Below, piece by piece: positions 1 to 7,151 of a DNA stretch of 9,214 nucleotides (positions are counted from its first letter, which is position 1; every line of letters begins with the position of its first letter). The translations under genes and the position numbers were made by a program. Source of the DNA: JBMHDN01 sp049889355 (GTDB taxonomy: Bacteria; Pseudomonadota; Alphaproteobacteria; Puniceispirillales; Puniceispirillaceae); NCBI GenBank assembly GCA_049889355.1, contig JBMHDN010000039.1:1-9214 (forward strand). The letters run 5' to 3'. The notes under the pieces are model-generated. The model saw only the letters and a list, made by a program, of their open reading frames with translations, was not told where the DNA came from and did not search any database.

Positions 1-490
1 CATGTGAAAAGCCTTTGCCATGTTGCTGGAAAAAACACTCAATATGGATATCACCAATAGACAGTTTTCCGCCGGCTTCCAGCTGGTGCATTTCCATAGG
101 CGGTTTGAAATAGCTGGGCGAGCTCTCTTTTTTCTCAAATAGATAAGGAAAGCGAGTCTGGATATCTGCCCCATGTATCGCAGAGGCATAGACAGGTATC
201 TTGATCTGATCAGGCCAGTAAAAAGCACGCAAATCATCTAAGCCTGAAATATGATCTGAATGGGTATGGGTGATCAGCAGCGCATCAATTTTGCGCAGCT
301 GATGAGGCAAGAGCTGTTCTCTGATATCAGGGCCAGCATCGACCAGAATATTCGTCTCATCTGTTTGCACCAACAGCGCACAGCGCATCCGCCTGTTGCG
401 CTGCTCAGCTGGATCACAGCGCCCCCACCCTGCCCGGCCAAGGGCGGGCACCCCAACTGATGTGCCGCATCCTAAAATCGTAACCTTCAT
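1..490 (-). CDS. MBL-fold metallohydrolase, PhnP-like (3' partial)
   Basis: The first 163 residues are visible; the gene runs off the left edge of the window, so the C-terminus is missing. The protein opens with MKVTILGCGTSVGVP, typical of the PhnP/RNase Z-like branch of the metallo-beta-lactamase superfamily. The metal-binding signature HTHSDH lies at residues 75-80 (H75, H77, D79, H80), followed by SGLDDL. H157 in QQHGKG is a likely further metal ligand. Such proteins are cytoplasmic phosphodiesterases or nucleases binding two metal ions; PhnP itself cleaves cyclic ribose phosphates in phosphonate use. No phn genes lie nearby, so the substrate is unknown and I give no symbol. The ATG overlaps the tatD stop as ATGA (4 bases), which fixes the start and suggests translational coupling. 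An MBL-fold gene directly after tatD is usual in alphaproteobacteria. Family confident, function not. Confidence 0.9.
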   Translation of the reverse strand, partial: MKVTILGCGTSVGVPALGRAGWGRCDPAEQRNRRMRCALLVQTDETNILVDAGPDIREQLLPHQLRKIDALLITHTHSDHISGLDDLRAFYWPDQIKIPVYASAIHGADIQTRFPYLFEKKESSPSYFKPPMEMHQLEAGGKLSIGDIHIECFFQQHGKGFSH

Positions 491-1284
491 GACGCGCCCT
501 TTATTTTATCAAACAGACGCAGCGTATTTTCATAGGTCTGCGCTGCCATCTCTGCTTCAGATACGCCGCGTAATGCTGCCAGTTTTTGCAATGTCAGCCG
601 TGTATAGGCCGGCTCATTTGGTTTGCCGCGATGGGGATGTGGCGCCAGGAACGGCGCATCTGTCTCCACCAACAGCCTGTCAGCTGGCAGCTTTTGTGCC
701 AGCTCTTGCAGTTCAGTAGATTTCTTAAAGGTCAAAATCCCTGAAAAGCTGATGTAAAAGCCGATATCCAGCGCCCGCCATGCCAAATCAGGGCCACTTG
801 AAAAACAATGCAAAACCCCGCGATAGGCGCCTTTTTGATATTCATCTTCTAAAATGGCCGCCATATCCTCATCTGCATCACGGGCATGGATAATGATCGG
901 CAAATCCAGCTGGCGGGCAACCGATATTTGCGCCCTCAGGCTAGCAGCCTGACTGGCCGGCTGGCCATGATCATAAAAATAATCTAAGCCGGCCTCGCCA
1001 ATCGCCACACATTTGGGATGATCTGCCGCGGCCAGCAGTGCCGCTTCATCACAGGCCAGCGCTTCAGAATCCGCCTCATGCGGATGCACCCCCACTGAAA
1101 AATACACCTGCTCATAACGCTCAGCGATGGCCCGCGGCCGCTCAGCAGTGCTCAGCTTCACCCCGATAGAGATGATGTGGCTGACACCGGCCTCTTTTGC
1201 CCGTGCCAACACCCCGTCCAAATCCTCAGCCAATTGAGGGTAATCAAGATGCGCATGCGAATCGATGATCGGTGCAAAACCCAT
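487..1284 (-). CDS. tatD: TatD family metal-dependent DNase
   Basis: This 265-residue protein has the normal length for TatD, a cytoplasmic TIM-barrel metal-dependent hydrolase with 3'-5' exonuclease activity on DNA, linked to DNA repair and quality control. The visible metal-site residues are H10 and H12 in DSHAHLD, E97 in AIGEAGLDY, H133 in PIIIHARDA, H159 in GVLHCFSSG and D209 in LLVETDAPFLAPHPHRG. The three TatD signature regions are therefore intact. The ATG start lies 2 bases after the metG stop, and the gene's own stop overlaps the next ATG by 4 bases, so it sits in a tightly packed metG-tatD-MBL unit. A purine-rich stretch with AAGG inside the metG end can serve as the ribosome site. 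No unusual features. Naming by family is certain; the in vivo substrate in this organism is inferred. Confidence 0.95.
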   Translation of the reverse strand: MGFAPIIDSHAHLDYPQLAEDLDGVLARAKEAGVSHIISIGVKLSTAERPRAIAERYEQVYFSVGVHPHEADSEALACDEAALLAAADHPKCVAIGEAGLDYFYDHGQPASQAASLRAQISVARQLDLPIIIHARDADEDMAAILEDEYQKGAYRGVLHCFSSGPDLAWRALDIGFYISFSGILTFKKSTELQELAQKLPADRLLVETDAPFLAPHPHRGKPNEPAYTRLTLQKLAALRGVSEAEMAAQTYENTLRLFDKIKGAS

Positions 1285-1286
1285 CT

Positions 1287-2825
1287 CTACGCCTTTTCTT
1301 CTTCGATAAAGCGCGGGAAAACACCAGATGGCTTTTCAATCTTGCGCCCAGCCAAAGGCCCGCTCTCATTCATCAGACTGTCAAACCCGCACTCATCTGC
1401 GCCCAGCCCCAATTGGCTAAGCAGGGCCGCTGCCGAGGCTGGCATCACTGGCTGGACCAAGACGCCGCAAATCCGGATCACTTCTGCCAACACCGCCAGC
1501 ACCTCTGCCATCCGCGCTGGATCGGTTTTCTTCAGACCCCAAGGGGCCATCTGATCGATATAGCGGTTTGCCGCGCTGATCACCTCCCAGATATCGCGCA
1601 ACGCCTCGTGAAAAGCCTGCGCATCATAGGCTGCACGCTGTTTATCCAACAGCCCACGCGCCGCCCCCAACAAAGCTATATCCTCGTCATTTGGTGCAGC
1701 TGGCAGGTCAGGCATTACCCCATCTAGATTCTTCACAATCAAAGACAGGCTACGTTGGGCCAGATTGCCAATATCATTGGCCAGATCACTATTGATCCGC
1801 TGTATCATCGCAGAACGGGCGAAATCCCCATCTCTGCCGAACGGCACTTCGCGCAACAGGAAATAGCGTGTTTGATCCAGCCCAAACTCATCGACCAGCT
1901 GAACCGGATCGATCACATTGCCTAGCGATTTTGAAATTTTCTCGCCTTCATTGGTCCACCAGCCATGCGCAAAGACACGGCCTGGCAATGGCAAATCAGC
2001 TGCCATCAAAAAGGCAGGCCAATAGACCGCATGGAAACGCAGGATATCTTTACCCACCATATGGATATTCGCTGGCCAGTAAGTCTCATAGGCTGGCGCG
2101 GGCGTATCTTCTCCCCAGCCAATCGCGGTGAGATAATTGGTCAGCGCATCCAGCCAGACATACATCACATGTGCTTCATCACCTGGCACGGGCACGCCCC
2201 AGGAAAAGGTGGTGCGCGAAATCGACAGATCTCTTAACCCGCCAGATACAAAGCTCTTAATCTCGTTAAAGCGGCTGGATGGGGCAACAAAATCCGGATG
2301 GGCGGCATAGAAATCCAGCAAAGGCTGTTGCCATTTGGAGAGATCAAAGAAATAGGAAGGCTCTTCAACCCATTCAACCGGCGCACCTGTTGGGGCTTTA
2401 CCATCAACCAGCTCAGTTTCGGTATAAAAGGCTTCATCACGCACGGAATACCAGCCGGCATAGCTGCCTTCATAAATATGGCCATTATCCAACAATTTCT
2501 GCCAGAGCTTTTGACTTGTTTTATAATGGCGCGCTTCAGTGGTCCGGATGAACTGATCATTTGAAAAACCCATAATCTGGGTCAAATCACGAAAGCCTTG
2601 CGAGACCTGATCGGTGAATGCTTGCGGTGATATCTCGGCTTTTTCAGCTGCCGCCTGTACTTTCTGGCCATGCTCATCTGTGCCAGTTAAGAACATCACA
2701 TCATAGCCATCCAGCCGCTTGAACCGGGCCAGCGCATCACAGGCCAGCGTGGTATAGGCATGGCCGATATGCGGCTTGTCATTCACATAATAAATCGGCG
2801 TAGTGATGTAAAAAGGCTGTGTCAT
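1287..2825 (-). CDS. metG: Methionyl-tRNA synthetase
   Basis: This is a cytoplasmic class I aminoacyl-tRNA synthetase that charges tRNA-Met with methionine using ATP. With the ATG at 2825 it is 512 residues. The HIGH motif is at residues 19-22 (KPHIGHAYTT) and the KMSKS-type loop reads KISKS at about 296-300, followed by LGNVIDP. TGTDEHGQK, WLDAL and VGKDILRFHA are further MetRS core motifs. The connective peptide has SVRDEAFY where other MetRS types carry zinc-binding cysteines, so this is a zinc-free short type, as is usual in alphaproteobacteria. There is no C-terminal tRNA-binding (Arc1p-like) extension. The frame stays open upstream to a TTG at 2837, but the ATG at 2825 fits the family N-terminus and has GGAA six bases ahead. 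It lies 105 bases after holB and 2 bases before tatD. Confidence 0.96.
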   Translation of the reverse strand: MTQPFYITTPIYYVNDKPHIGHAYTTLACDALARFKRLDGYDVMFLTGTDEHGQKVQAAAEKAEISPQAFTDQVSQGFRDLTQIMGFSNDQFIRTTEARHYKTSQKLWQKLLDNGHIYEGSYAGWYSVRDEAFYTETELVDGKAPTGAPVEWVEEPSYFFDLSKWQQPLLDFYAAHPDFVAPSSRFNEIKSFVSGGLRDLSISRTTFSWGVPVPGDEAHVMYVWLDALTNYLTAIGWGEDTPAPAYETYWPANIHMVGKDILRFHAVYWPAFLMAADLPLPGRVFAHGWWTNEGEKISKSLGNVIDPVQLVDEFGLDQTRYFLLREVPFGRDGDFARSAMIQRINSDLANDIGNLAQRSLSLIVKNLDGVMPDLPAAPNDEDIALLGAARGLLDKQRAAYDAQAFHEALRDIWEVISAANRYIDQMAPWGLKKTDPARMAEVLAVLAEVIRICGVLVQPVMPASAAALLSQLGLGADECGFDSLMNESGPLAGRKIEKPSGVFPRFIEEEKA

Positions 2826-2839
2826 TGGATGTTCCAAAA

Positions 2840-2848
2840 TTTATATCA
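2840..2848 (-). promoter_or_regulatory. Possible extended -10 element before metG
   Basis: Read on the minus strand the site is TGATATAAA, which fits an extended -10 box (TG, one base, TATAAA). I find no convincing -35 box at 16-18 bases upstream. If used, transcription would begin only about 8-10 bases before the metG ATG at 2825, giving a nearly leaderless message. This could let metG, tatD and the MBL gene be expressed apart from the upstream genes. It rests on a short A+T-rich match and may be chance. Confidence 0.22.
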
Positions 2849-2891
2849 TGCGAAATAGGTCAGCACAGCGCATGGGCTATAGAGACCTTGA

Positions 2892-2936
2892 AAAAGATGT
2901 TATTTCAAAAGACGTTATTTCAAAAAGACATTACTT
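2892..2936. repeat. Three imperfect 15-base tandem repeats after holB
   Basis: Two adjacent 15-base units on the plus strand, AAAAGATGTTATTTC (2892-2906) and AAAAGACGTTATTTC (2907-2921), differ at one base. A third, more diverged unit with one extra A follows (AAAAGACATTACTT, 2923-2936). The third unit contains the holB stop codon (2931-2933), so the array begins inside the holB end and extends into the holB-metG gap. The simplest origin is replication slippage that duplicated the holB tail. The units are not strong inverted repeats and no uridine run follows on the minus strand, so they do not look like a terminator. A regulatory role is possible but unproven. Confidence 0.7.
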
Positions 2937-4070
2937 GTTGCAGATGGCATGGAATATCTGACCCATTACAGCGGGAAAATCAAGATAAAGTGCCTCTGCT
3001 TGCTGGATTTGTGAGATGGTTTTGGCATGCAATTCGGCTAATTTATTCGCCTCATGGCGCTGAACAAGCGCCTGCTCAGCCGCAATAACCACCTCTGGTT
3101 TTTGGTCATTTATCGCATGACCAAGCGCACGGCAAGCCGCCGCGCTGAGCAGCTGATCAAACAGATAAAGTGCCAGTTGGCGCACCGGCGCGCCTTTCAT
3201 CCCGCCTGGCCCCCATTGACTGGCCAGCATCAGCGCCTGATTGGCTGCTGGCTTGGGCTGCGCAAATAGCGCACAGCTTTCCAAATAAAGCGGGACCACA
3301 CCGCTATCGACCAGCGCCAATAAACGGCCTGGCGAGCCATAGCTCAGCTGCGTGAGGATCGCCAGCTCATCTGCCTCTATATCAGGCCTCAGATTATGGC
3401 TAATTGCCATCACTTGCTGTGGGCTCAGAACAGGCAGACGCGCGAGCGAGATACGCGATCGGATGGTTGGTAGTAAATTTTCTGGCTGACTAGACAACAG
3501 AAAAATGACTGTTTTTTCAGGCGGTTCTTCCAAAATCTTCAACATAGCATTGGCCCCATTCCGGTTTACCGCTTCCATGCTATCGATAATCATCACCCGC
3601 CAGCCGCCACGCCCTGAGGTTTGCGCAGCAAAGCTACCCATTTTGCGGATTTGCTCAATCTTGATCTGCCCTGATTTGTTTTTCTCCGATATTTCTGCCT
3701 CAATCATCAGAAAATCTGGATGCACCCCTTGCAAGACCTGATGCGCATCTAAATTGGCCTCCAAATCGGCGAACATCTCATTGCCGCCTATTTGTGCATC
3801 TGCCGACTGATCTGCCGTTTCATCTGGACCAAACAAGCCGCCTGACCCTGCATCACCCTCTATTTCAGCCCGGCCAGCAATCAGCCAGGCTGCCAGCCAG
3901 CGTGCCAGCTTAGACTTGCCAATACCAGAAGGCCCGGCCAGCACCCAGCCATGATGCAACCGTCCGGCGCGTGCACGCTGGGCAAACTCAACACAAAAAG
4001 CCTCATAACCTATGGGCGGATTGGTCTCAGCACCTGTTGCATAGCTCTGGCTGCCAGCGGCCTCAGCCAT
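2931..4070 (-). CDS. holB: DNA polymerase III subunit delta'
   Basis: The product is the delta' subunit of the clamp loader, which with delta and tau/gamma places the sliding clamp on DNA at the replication fork. From the ATG at 4070 it is 379 residues. An AAA+ fold is visible: Walker A GPSGIGKS at about 46-53, a Walker B-like strand VMIIDSMEAVNRNGANA at about 159-175, then MLKILEEPPEKT, and SSQPENLLPTIRSR at about 193-206, the delta' sensor/arginine region. SRI replaces the more usual SRC. No cysteine cluster lies between Walker A and HPDFLMIE; that stretch (about 66-116) is acidic, Gly/Asp-rich and poorly conserved in look, as in other alphaproteobacterial versions. The ATG at 4070 overlaps tmk by 8 bases and has a good ribosome site; an upstream in-frame ATG at 4085 would add only MRKRQ. 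tmk-holB adjacency supports the name. Confidence 0.93.
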   Translation of the reverse strand: MAEAAGSQSYATGAETNPPIGYEAFCVEFAQRARAGRLHHGWVLAGPSGIGKSKLARWLAAWLIAGRAEIEGDAGSGGLFGPDETADQSADAQIGGNEMFADLEANLDAHQVLQGVHPDFLMIEAEISEKNKSGQIKIEQIRKMGSFAAQTSGRGGWRVMIIDSMEAVNRNGANAMLKILEEPPEKTVIFLLSSQPENLLPTIRSRISLARLPVLSPQQVMAISHNLRPDIEADELAILTQLSYGSPGRLLALVDSGVVPLYLESCALFAQPKPAANQALMLASQWGPGGMKGAPVRQLALYLFDQLLSAAACRALGHAINDQKPEVVIAAEQALVQRHEANKLAELHAKTISQIQQAEALYLDFPAVMGQIFHAICNK

Positions 4071-4749
4071 CTGCCTTTTCCTCATTTTGGATGCGGTCTA
4101 ACAGCGGGGCCAAAATATCGGTAATCGCATGATGCACATCACCGACATCACCGGTGGCATCAATTTTGTGAATACGTGTTGGCTCTGCCTTGGCGAGGGT
4201 TAGAAAACCGGCCCGCACCCGCTGATGAAAATCCAGCCCCTTTTCTTCAAACCGGGTTTCATCTCCTGCCCCCTCAGATACCGGTGTGCCCATGCGTTTT
4301 AGTGCACGCCTCAGCCCCTCTTCTGCCGGCATATCCAGCAAAAAGGTGATATCAGGCTTCAGCCCGTCAATCGCAAAATCATGCAGCCTGTCCAGCGCGG
4401 CTACTGAAATCTGATGTGCCAGCCCCTGATAGACTGATGTTGAATCGCGAAACCGGTCAGAGACGACAATCTGCCCTTTTTTCAGCGCCGGTGCGATGAC
4501 CTGAGATACCAATTCGGTTCTGGCGGCGATCATCAGCAAAGCTTCGGTACGGGCGGTGAATTTATCTGCTGCCCCGCGCACCAGCATATCGCGTATCTGT
4601 TCTGATTGTTCGGTGCCGCCAGGCTCGCGAGTCAGCACGATTTCAGCTGCTGGCATCCTCTGAGCCAGCCAGTTTTTCAACAGGGTGATCTGGGTGGATT
4701 TGCCACTCCCCTCACCGCCTTCAAAGGATATAAACAGGCCGCGTGCCAT
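4063..4749 (-). CDS. tmk: Thymidylate kinase
   Basis: This is a cytoplasmic nucleotide kinase that phosphorylates dTMP to dTDP with ATP, an essential step towards dTTP. At 228 residues it has the normal length. The P-loop EGGEGSGKST is at about residues 10-19, TREPGGT, typical of dTMP binding, at about 40-46, and the DR motif in VVSDRFRDSTSVYQG at about 96-110, where D98-R99 carry the catalytic function. A LID region with basic residues follows around LRRALKRMG. The frame extends one codon further to a GTG at 4752, but the ATG at 4749 has AAAGG six bases ahead and fits better. The gene starts 15 bases after the dacA stop and its end overlaps holB by 8 bases. Co-transcription with holB joins precursor supply with replication. 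No anomalies. Confidence 0.95.
   Translation of the reverse strand: MARGLFISFEGGEGSGKSTQITLLKNWLAQRMPAAEIVLTREPGGTEQSEQIRDMLVRGAADKFTARTEALLMIAARTELVSQVIAPALKKGQIVVSDRFRDSTSVYQGLAHQISVAALDRLHDFAIDGLKPDITFLLDMPAEEGLRRALKRMGTPVSEGAGDETRFEEKGLDFHQRVRAGFLTLAKAEPTRIHKIDATGDVGDVHHAITDILAPLLDRIQNEEKADG
4074..4082 (-). promoter_or_regulatory. Ribosome binding site deciding the holB start
   Basis: On the minus strand this reads AGGAAAAGG, a purine-rich Shine-Dalgarno stretch inside the end of tmk. The AGGA part is 8 bases before the ATG at 4070, an ideal distance, and it lies downstream of the alternative ATG at 4085, so it favours 4070. Its location within tmk suggests that holB translation is coupled to tmk translation. 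Confidence 0.65.
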
Positions 4750-4755
4750 CACACA

Positions 4756-4760
4756 CCTTT
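4756..4760 (-). promoter_or_regulatory. Ribosome binding site for tmk
   Basis: AAAGG on the minus strand, in the 15-base gap between the dacA stop and tmk. It lies 6 bases before the ATG at 4749 but only 3 before the GTG at 4752, so it favours the ATG as the tmk start. Confidence 0.55.
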
Positions 4761-4764
4761 TTTA

Positions 4765-5985
4765 TCAATCAAGGGCAACAGGTGCGCCTAAAATGAGGAA
4801 TTTCAGCGCCTCACCTATCCTGTCAAACAGCCCTAATTGTGCCACTGAACGCCCGGCCAGCAGGGGGAATTCTTCTGTTTTGCCGCCTGCTTCCAGCTTT
4901 AAAGTGCCGATTTGATCGCCCTTCATAATCGGGGCTGGTATAGGCGAGCTATAGTGCACAGAGACCTTCATATCGGCTCGCTCGCGCCGCGAGAAAGTGC
5001 GGGCCAGCGGTTCAGCCAGCACCATCGGCACTTGCGCAGATTTACCCAGCCAAACAGGCGCCTGCTCTACACTCTCACCTGTGTCAAAGAGCTTGTAGAC
5101 CGAATATTCACGGAACAGAAAATCCATCAACCGGCGGCTCTCTCTTGCCCGCTCACCTTTTGACTTCATCCCGTTGAGCACAAACATAATACGCTGATCA
5201 TCGCGCAAGGCTGAGCCGACCAGCCCATAGCCTGATTCTTTCGTATGGCCGGTTTTCAGCCCATCTGCCCCGTCTGTGCCATAGAGCAGCGGGTTTCTAT
5301 TGCCTTGCTTGATATTATTGATGGTGACTTCCTTGATCGCAAAAACCGGATAGAGATCAGGATATTTGGACACTGGAAAATCACGGTGCAACGCCTCTGT
5401 TAAAATCGCCAGATCACGCGCGGTGGTGGTCAGTTCAGGATCTGGCCAGCCGGTGGAATTGGTGAAATTGGTGTTGACCATCCCCAGCTTTTTAGCTGTT
5501 CGGTTCATCTCTGTGGCAAAGGCCTCTTCTGAGCCGGCCAGCCCTTCGGCCAGCACAATCGCCGCATCATTGCCAGACTGCACCGCTACACCCAATATCA
5601 GCGTTTTGATATCGACATCTGAATCCACCTCTAAAAAGGATCGCGAACCGCCTTTTTTCCAGGCTTTGGTGCTCACTAAAAACGTGTCATCTAATGTCAG
5701 GCTGCCTTCTGCCAGCCGCTCAAAGGTAATATAGAGCGTCATGATTTTGGCCATAGAAGCTGGCTTCATCGCCATATCGGCATTTTTATTGATCAGCACA
5801 CGCCCTGTCGTTAAATCCTTGGCATAGGCGAATTCAGCCACCGTGTCGATTTCGGTTGCTTTCAGGCCAGATGGCACCATCATCACCAGAAATAAGGGCC
5901 CCAGCAATAAGGCTAAGACAGCACGACACAGCTTTGCTGCTGATATCTTTGCCCATAAACTGGCCTTTTTCATCTGCACCATCAT
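4765..5985 (-). CDS. dacA: D-alanyl-D-alanine carboxypeptidase (S11 family, PBP5/6-like)
   Basis: This periplasmic low-molecular-weight penicillin-binding protein removes the terminal D-Ala from peptidoglycan pentapeptides and so limits cross-linking. It is 406 residues from the ATG at 5985. An N-terminal signal segment (basic MVQMKKASLWAK, then a hydrophobic run ending near VPSGLKA) is followed by the catalytic domain. All three penicilloyl-serine motifs are present: SMAK (S77, K80), SGN (137-139) and KTG (244-246). A PBP5-type C-terminal domain follows, and the last 25 or so residues (SVAQLGLFDRIGEALKFLIL) could form the amphipathic membrane-anchoring helix of this family. An upstream in-frame TTG at 6021 is a poorer start, since AAAGGAA lies 7 bases before 5985. 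It has a 113-base leader after rlpA and 15 bases to tmk. Paralogue naming (dacA, C or F) is uncertain. Confidence 0.93.
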   Translation of the reverse strand: MMVQMKKASLWAKISAAKLCRAVLALLLGPLFLVMMVPSGLKATEIDTVAEFAYAKDLTTGRVLINKNADMAMKPASMAKIMTLYITFERLAEGSLTLDDTFLVSTKAWKKGGSRSFLEVDSDVDIKTLILGVAVQSGNDAAIVLAEGLAGSEEAFATEMNRTAKKLGMVNTNFTNSTGWPDPELTTTARDLAILTEALHRDFPVSKYPDLYPVFAIKEVTINNIKQGNRNPLLYGTDGADGLKTGHTKESGYGLVGSALRDDQRIMFVLNGMKSKGERARESRRLMDFLFREYSVYKLFDTGESVEQAPVWLGKSAQVPMVLAEPLARTFSRRERADMKVSVHYSSPIPAPIMKGDQIGTLKLEAGGKTEEFPLLAGRSVAQLGLFDRIGEALKFLILGAPVALD

Positions 5986-5991
5986 ATCAGT

Positions 5992-5998
5992 TTCCTTT
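5992..5998 (-). promoter_or_regulatory. Ribosome binding site deciding the dacA start
   Basis: On the minus strand this is AAAGGAA, a strong Shine-Dalgarno match whose AGGA core ends 7 bases before the ATG at 5985. It lies downstream of the alternative TTG at 6021, and so sets 5985 as the start and the signal peptide as MMVQMKK onward. Confidence 0.65.
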
Positions 5999-6098
5999 AA
6001 TCGACAGGGTCTATAAACCAACCCTCATTAAGCTCTTTATTTACGGCCATAAAATGGCAGGACCCATCAACGCGCCTGTAAACTGGCGCTGATGATGT

Positions 6099-7091
6099 CT
6101 AATCAATCACAATACGCGCCCCAGAATAGCCCATATTCAACACCTCGTCCAAGAGCCTGTCTGCATCTTGTACATTGGCAACAGGGCCAAGGCGTGCACG
6201 ATAGAGCGTGCGCCCATCTTTAAAAGTCTCAGAGAGTTCAACTGGATTACGCGCCGCCAGTTTGTTCAGCACATTACGGGCATTTTGCGCGCTATGAAAA
6301 GCCCCAATCTGAATCCAGATATCGGTTTGCAGGGCATCGCCTTCACGCACTGTCCCAGTTTGCGCATCGCTTAGCAAATCAAGGGCTGAATTGCCTGCCG
6401 GACGTTTCACCGGTTGGGCCCGGGTGGTTTTGGCTGTCAGCGAGACTTTTGGTTTTGCAGCGCCATTTGCTTCAGGCATATCATTTGAAACCACCCTTTC
6501 ATTTAAGGAAGGAAACTGGCCTTCACGTGCCAGCTTTTCCAGCCTCAGGCTTTGTTCTGCCAGAATTTGCACCCGCACACGTGCAATGCCCTTTTTCTGG
6601 AACCCAATCAGCCGAGCGGCTTCTCTGGACAAATCGATGATACGCCCTGGCACATAAGGCCCGCGATCATTTACCCGCAGGACCAGCGATCGCCCATTAT
6701 CCAGGTTGGTTACCCGGACCACAGAGGGCATCGGCAGGGTTTTATGCGCCGCGGTCACCAAATTCGGGTCAAAAATCTCACCATTAGCGGTCAGCCGGCC
6801 TGCAAATTCATCCCCATACCAGCTGGCAATACCTGTTTCATCATATTGCAAATTGCGATCTGGATAATACCAAATCCCGCCAATCTGATAGGGATCGCCA
6901 ACCTTATAGCGGGGCTGTGCCTTGACTGTACCAGTCTCCAAGCTCTCGGATTGTTCAGCCATTTTCTCCTGGCGGGCAATCTTCTTGGCCAGATCCACAG
7001 CCAGTTCAGCCGCCGTACAGCCGCTCAATAAAAAAGCCGCGGCCAACAGACGACCACTCATCTGCCACTTTGCGCCCCAATAGGCTCTCAT
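6099..7091 (-). CDS. rlpA: RlpA-like septal ring lytic transglycosylase lipoprotein (DPBB + SPOR)
   Basis: The product is a lipoprotein expected in the outer membrane, facing the periplasm, and acting on peptidoglycan at the division septum. From the ATG at 7091 it has 330 residues. A short signal peptide ends in the lipobox LLSGC, with C25 as the lipidation site. The double-psi beta-barrel spans about 85-176: GIASWYGDEFAGRLTANGE, TAAHKTLPMPS, RVTNLDNGRS and VNDRGPYVPGR are all RlpA hallmarks. H116 and D142 match residues needed for lytic transglycosylase activity in Pseudomonas aeruginosa RlpA, so the enzyme is likely active on glycan lacking stem peptides. A low-complexity linker leads to a SPOR domain at about 257-330 (DIWIQIGAFHSAQNA, ARLGPV), which binds such naked glycan. 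Earlier starts at 7109 or 7106 lack a good ribosome site; 7061 is a possible later one. Confidence 0.93.
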   Translation of the reverse strand: MRAYWGAKWQMSGRLLAAAFLLSGCTAAELAVDLAKKIARQEKMAEQSESLETGTVKAQPRYKVGDPYQIGGIWYYPDRNLQYDETGIASWYGDEFAGRLTANGEIFDPNLVTAAHKTLPMPSVVRVTNLDNGRSLVLRVNDRGPYVPGRIIDLSREAARLIGFQKKGIARVRVQILAEQSLRLEKLAREGQFPSLNERVVSNDMPEANGAAKPKVSLTAKTTRAQPVKRPAGNSALDLLSDAQTGTVREGDALQTDIWIQIGAFHSAQNARNVLNKLAARNPVELSETFKDGRTLYRARLGPVANVQDADRLLDEVLNMGYSGARIVID

Positions 7092-7096
7092 CTCCG

Positions 7097-7103
7097 CCCC
7101 CCT
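7097..7103 (-). promoter_or_regulatory. Ribosome binding site for rlpA
   Basis: AGGGGGG on the minus strand lies 5 bases before the ATG at 7091, with a further GGAG directly before the codon. It supports 7091 over the upstream candidates, which have no purine-rich stretch ahead of them. Confidence 0.5.
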
Positions 7104-7151
7104 CATCATATTTGGCACCACATTCTGCACACCAGATTTAACGCCCAACCC

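Noticed and set aside
2892..2937. Tandem units considered as a CRISPR array
   Set aside because: The units are 15 bases, adjacent without spacers and only three in number; no cas genes are present.
6072..6089. Hairpin GCGCC / GGCGC with an 8-base loop between rlpA and dacA
   Set aside because: Only five base pairs and no T run on either side, so it does not qualify as a terminator; probably chance.
6552..7031. A 159-codon open frame on the plus strand inside rlpA
   Set aside because: It lies antisense to a gene with clear lipobox, DPBB and SPOR motifs, has no ribosome site and its product resembles no known protein. The similar plus-strand frame at 1272-1727 within metG was rejected for the same reasons.
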